From Symsagittifera roscoffensis (Eukaryota > Xenacoelomorpha > Acoela > Convolutidae), in the NCBI RefSeq assembly GCF_963678635.1, contig NC_087069.1, forward strand, positions 7,326,633 to 7,390,632: a stretch of DNA of 64,000 bases. The letters run 5' to 3'. The position numbers and the translations under genes are program-made. Numbering within the stretch: the stretch's first letter is position 1; each line of letters starts with the position of its first letter. Positions 49,301-52,300 of the stretch are shown here, one piece after another. The notes under the pieces were generated by a model. The model did not search any database. It was not told where the DNA came from and saw only the letters and a list, made by a program, of their open reading frames with translations.

Positions 49301-52300
49301 GAATCAAGACTGGCAAGAAGTAAGATGTTATTTAGCTGGATGAACATGGGCAGGGGTAAAATGTTTAGCAAGCGTAGTTCGTTGATGTACACTCCCGTTT
49401 TATTTCCAGTGATCCACCGGATTGCTTTCTTTTGAAATCGCTCCAACTGTAATTGATCCCCCCTCGATATATGTGTACATGAGAGTCCGTATAATAACAC
49501 TGGGAGTATTAGTGACTTATACAGGCCTAACTTTACAAACGTATTTATCTTTGCTGATAGGTTTCTTCTCAGGAGGTACAGTACTTGGTTTGCCTTCTTT
49601 AATCTTGTTTCAATGTGTACCTTCCAACTTAAATCGCCCGACACAAAAATTCCCAGATCTTTCACAACCATCGATGTTCCAAGCACTACACCAAAAAGCA
49701 TAGAGTTGGCGTCTCCGCCCCTAAAACTTACTTTTGCACATTTATCTAGTGCTAATTCCATTTTGTTTTCAGTTACCCACTGCTGAATTTTGTCCAGATC
49801 TTCTTGAATTTCAATTGATGTTTTTTTGATGGAAAGTAGTTTAAGATCATCCGCAAAAATATATGGTTCAGAGAATTTGAGTACTTCAGGTAGGTCGTTA
49901 ATAAAAATGCAAAAGAGCAGTGGTCCTAAAAGTGATCCTTGGGGAACACCACTAGTGACTTCTAAAACTTTTGAGCTGATATTGTCTACTCGTACAAACT
50001 GTTTCCTGTTTTTCAAATAGTCATAGAGTACCTCTAACATGCAGCCTCCTATTCCTATAAGTGCAACTTTCTTGAGTAGATCAAAATGCGGAACTTTATC
50101 AAAGGCTTTTGCAAAGTCAGTGTAGACTGCTACAATTTCTGCGTTTGAGTCATTGTCAAGCGCTTCATATATTTCTTTCAGGAAGGAGAGCATGTTTGTC
50201 AAAACTGATCTACCTTTAGTAAAACCGTGTTGATGTTTCGTCAAATACCAGGCAAAGTAAGGGTACAGGTCTTTGTATATACATTTTTCAAGGACTTTGC
50301 TGTCAATATTTAATAGCGATACTGGTCGATAGTTGTTCACCAATTTTCGGTCACCTTTTTTGTGAACAGGAGTAACTGCAGCTGTTTTCCATGAATCAGG
50401 TATTTTTCGTAGGCGTTTTACGTTTCTCAAAATTTTGTTCATCGGTTTGCATATATTGCGGTTCGTTTTCTGAAAAAAGCTAGGTGGCAACCCATTTGGG
50501 CCGCGTGACTTTGTTACGTCCAGAGTTGATAAAATCTCACTTACTGTCTTTTTCGATATATCAAAATTCGTTAACAAGGGATTTCCAAATTGAATATCTC
50601 TAATACTAAAACTTTCTTTAGGATTAAAAACTGAATGAAAGAAGTCGTTTAGCATGTTGACTTGTTCGTTTGGATTTGTGCTTTCAACTTCATCTTTTAT
50701 GAGTAACTTAGGAAGACTTGTATGTTTATTCAAGTTCTTTAGGTGTTTAAAAATTACATTAGTGTTCCGTGTTCTAAACAATTCCTCTTGGTAGTTTTTC
50801 CTGTCCACTTCCGATGATTCAGTTACTAAATTTTCAAACAGTTTAACTTGTTGTCTTCTGTAGTTGGTCGGTTTGAGTATACATGATTGCCGTTTTGTTT
50901 GTAACTTTTTGATCAAATTTGAAGTGCTACTTGTTATCCAAGGTGGAAGTGATTGCCTATGTCTTGTTCTGAGAGGCACAAAACTCTTAATGATTTCATC
51001 CAAATATTGGGTGTACTCCTCATGCATTTTGTTAATGTTTGTGTGGCATACTGGTTCAAATGGGTTCTCGTTTATAAAATTGTTTATTCCTTCAAAATCG
51101 GCATTTCCAAAACTTCTAAAATTTTCCAAGTATGGTTTCGGCTCTGATACCGTGCATTCAATAGACAACATTATGGCATTGTGATCTGAGCAGTCATAAA
51201 TCTTGGAAACGTTAAAATCTTGTTCGGCACTTGTATAGCAATTCCGATAGAAGGCTACGTCTAGTATGTTCTTCACACATGTTGGGAAATCTATCGCCTG
51301 CCTAAAGAGTCCATTTTCAAAAATTTGCAGTATTTGGTTTTCTTCCTCGTCAGTACTGGTGAGGGTGTTCCAGTTTGTTTCTGGGAAATTTAAATCCCCA
51401 CATAAGAGAAACGGTTTGTTTTTAGGAATGGCTTTGATCAGTTGTTCAAATTCATGCACTTTGTATCTGTAATTACTGTTTTTTGGCGGATTGTAGAATG
51501 AGCCAATTATCATTTCAGTTTGATGAAGTTTTATACTACATAGCACACATGAATCAGGAATGTCATGTTTGGTGGATAAGTCCTCGGTAATTAGACTATT
51601 CTTGACAGCTATTAGGCTGCCTCCGTGACAGTTTTTACCACTTACAATAGCTCTATCAGATCTATAGATGTTATATTCACTTAGAAAAAGCTCTGATGAT
51701 TGAATATTCTCGTTAAGCCAAGTTTCGCTTAAGCATATGACATTAAAATTTCCAACTGCAATTGCATTTGCTAGCTTAGTTCTTCTCTCTATGTTGATTA
51801 GGCTTCTAGTATTTAGTTGCAGAATGTTGAGGAATCCTAGTCAATGCTGGGGTTCCTGAACTTCAGTGTCAATAGTTACTTTCACACCATCATTGAACAA
51901 TTCTAGATTCCTTATTTTCAGCTTTTCGCGAGGAACGCCTTCATCTAGTAGTTGTCTTCGTTTCTTAAGGATTTCGTTCTCTTTAATTGCACTCTCTTTG
52001 GTCAATGCTGGTAGCAGGTAGACCTCTTTTTCGACCAATTGTTCTCGCTTTTCTCGGCTTTTTGCTAGTACTAGTCGTGCTTCATGTTCGCTAGGTACAG
52101 TTACCAGCAGTGTTCTTGGCTTCATTCGATTACGATCAAATTTTCCCAGTCGTTTTAGTTCTATTATTTTCGGCTTCACTCCAATTATGTCTAGTATTTC
52201 GTTTACTTCGTCATTTGTTGGGACAAGGTTTTCTCCTTTTGTTTTCTCAGGGTCCTCTTTGACCCCTTGTATCCTAAAACTTTGATTTATGTTGTGATCA

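Noticed and set aside
49003-51546. GTG at 51546 as start of the LINE ORF2
   Set aside because: The open frame and endonuclease motifs continue upstream to the ORF1 stop; GTG starts are not expected in animal mRNA.
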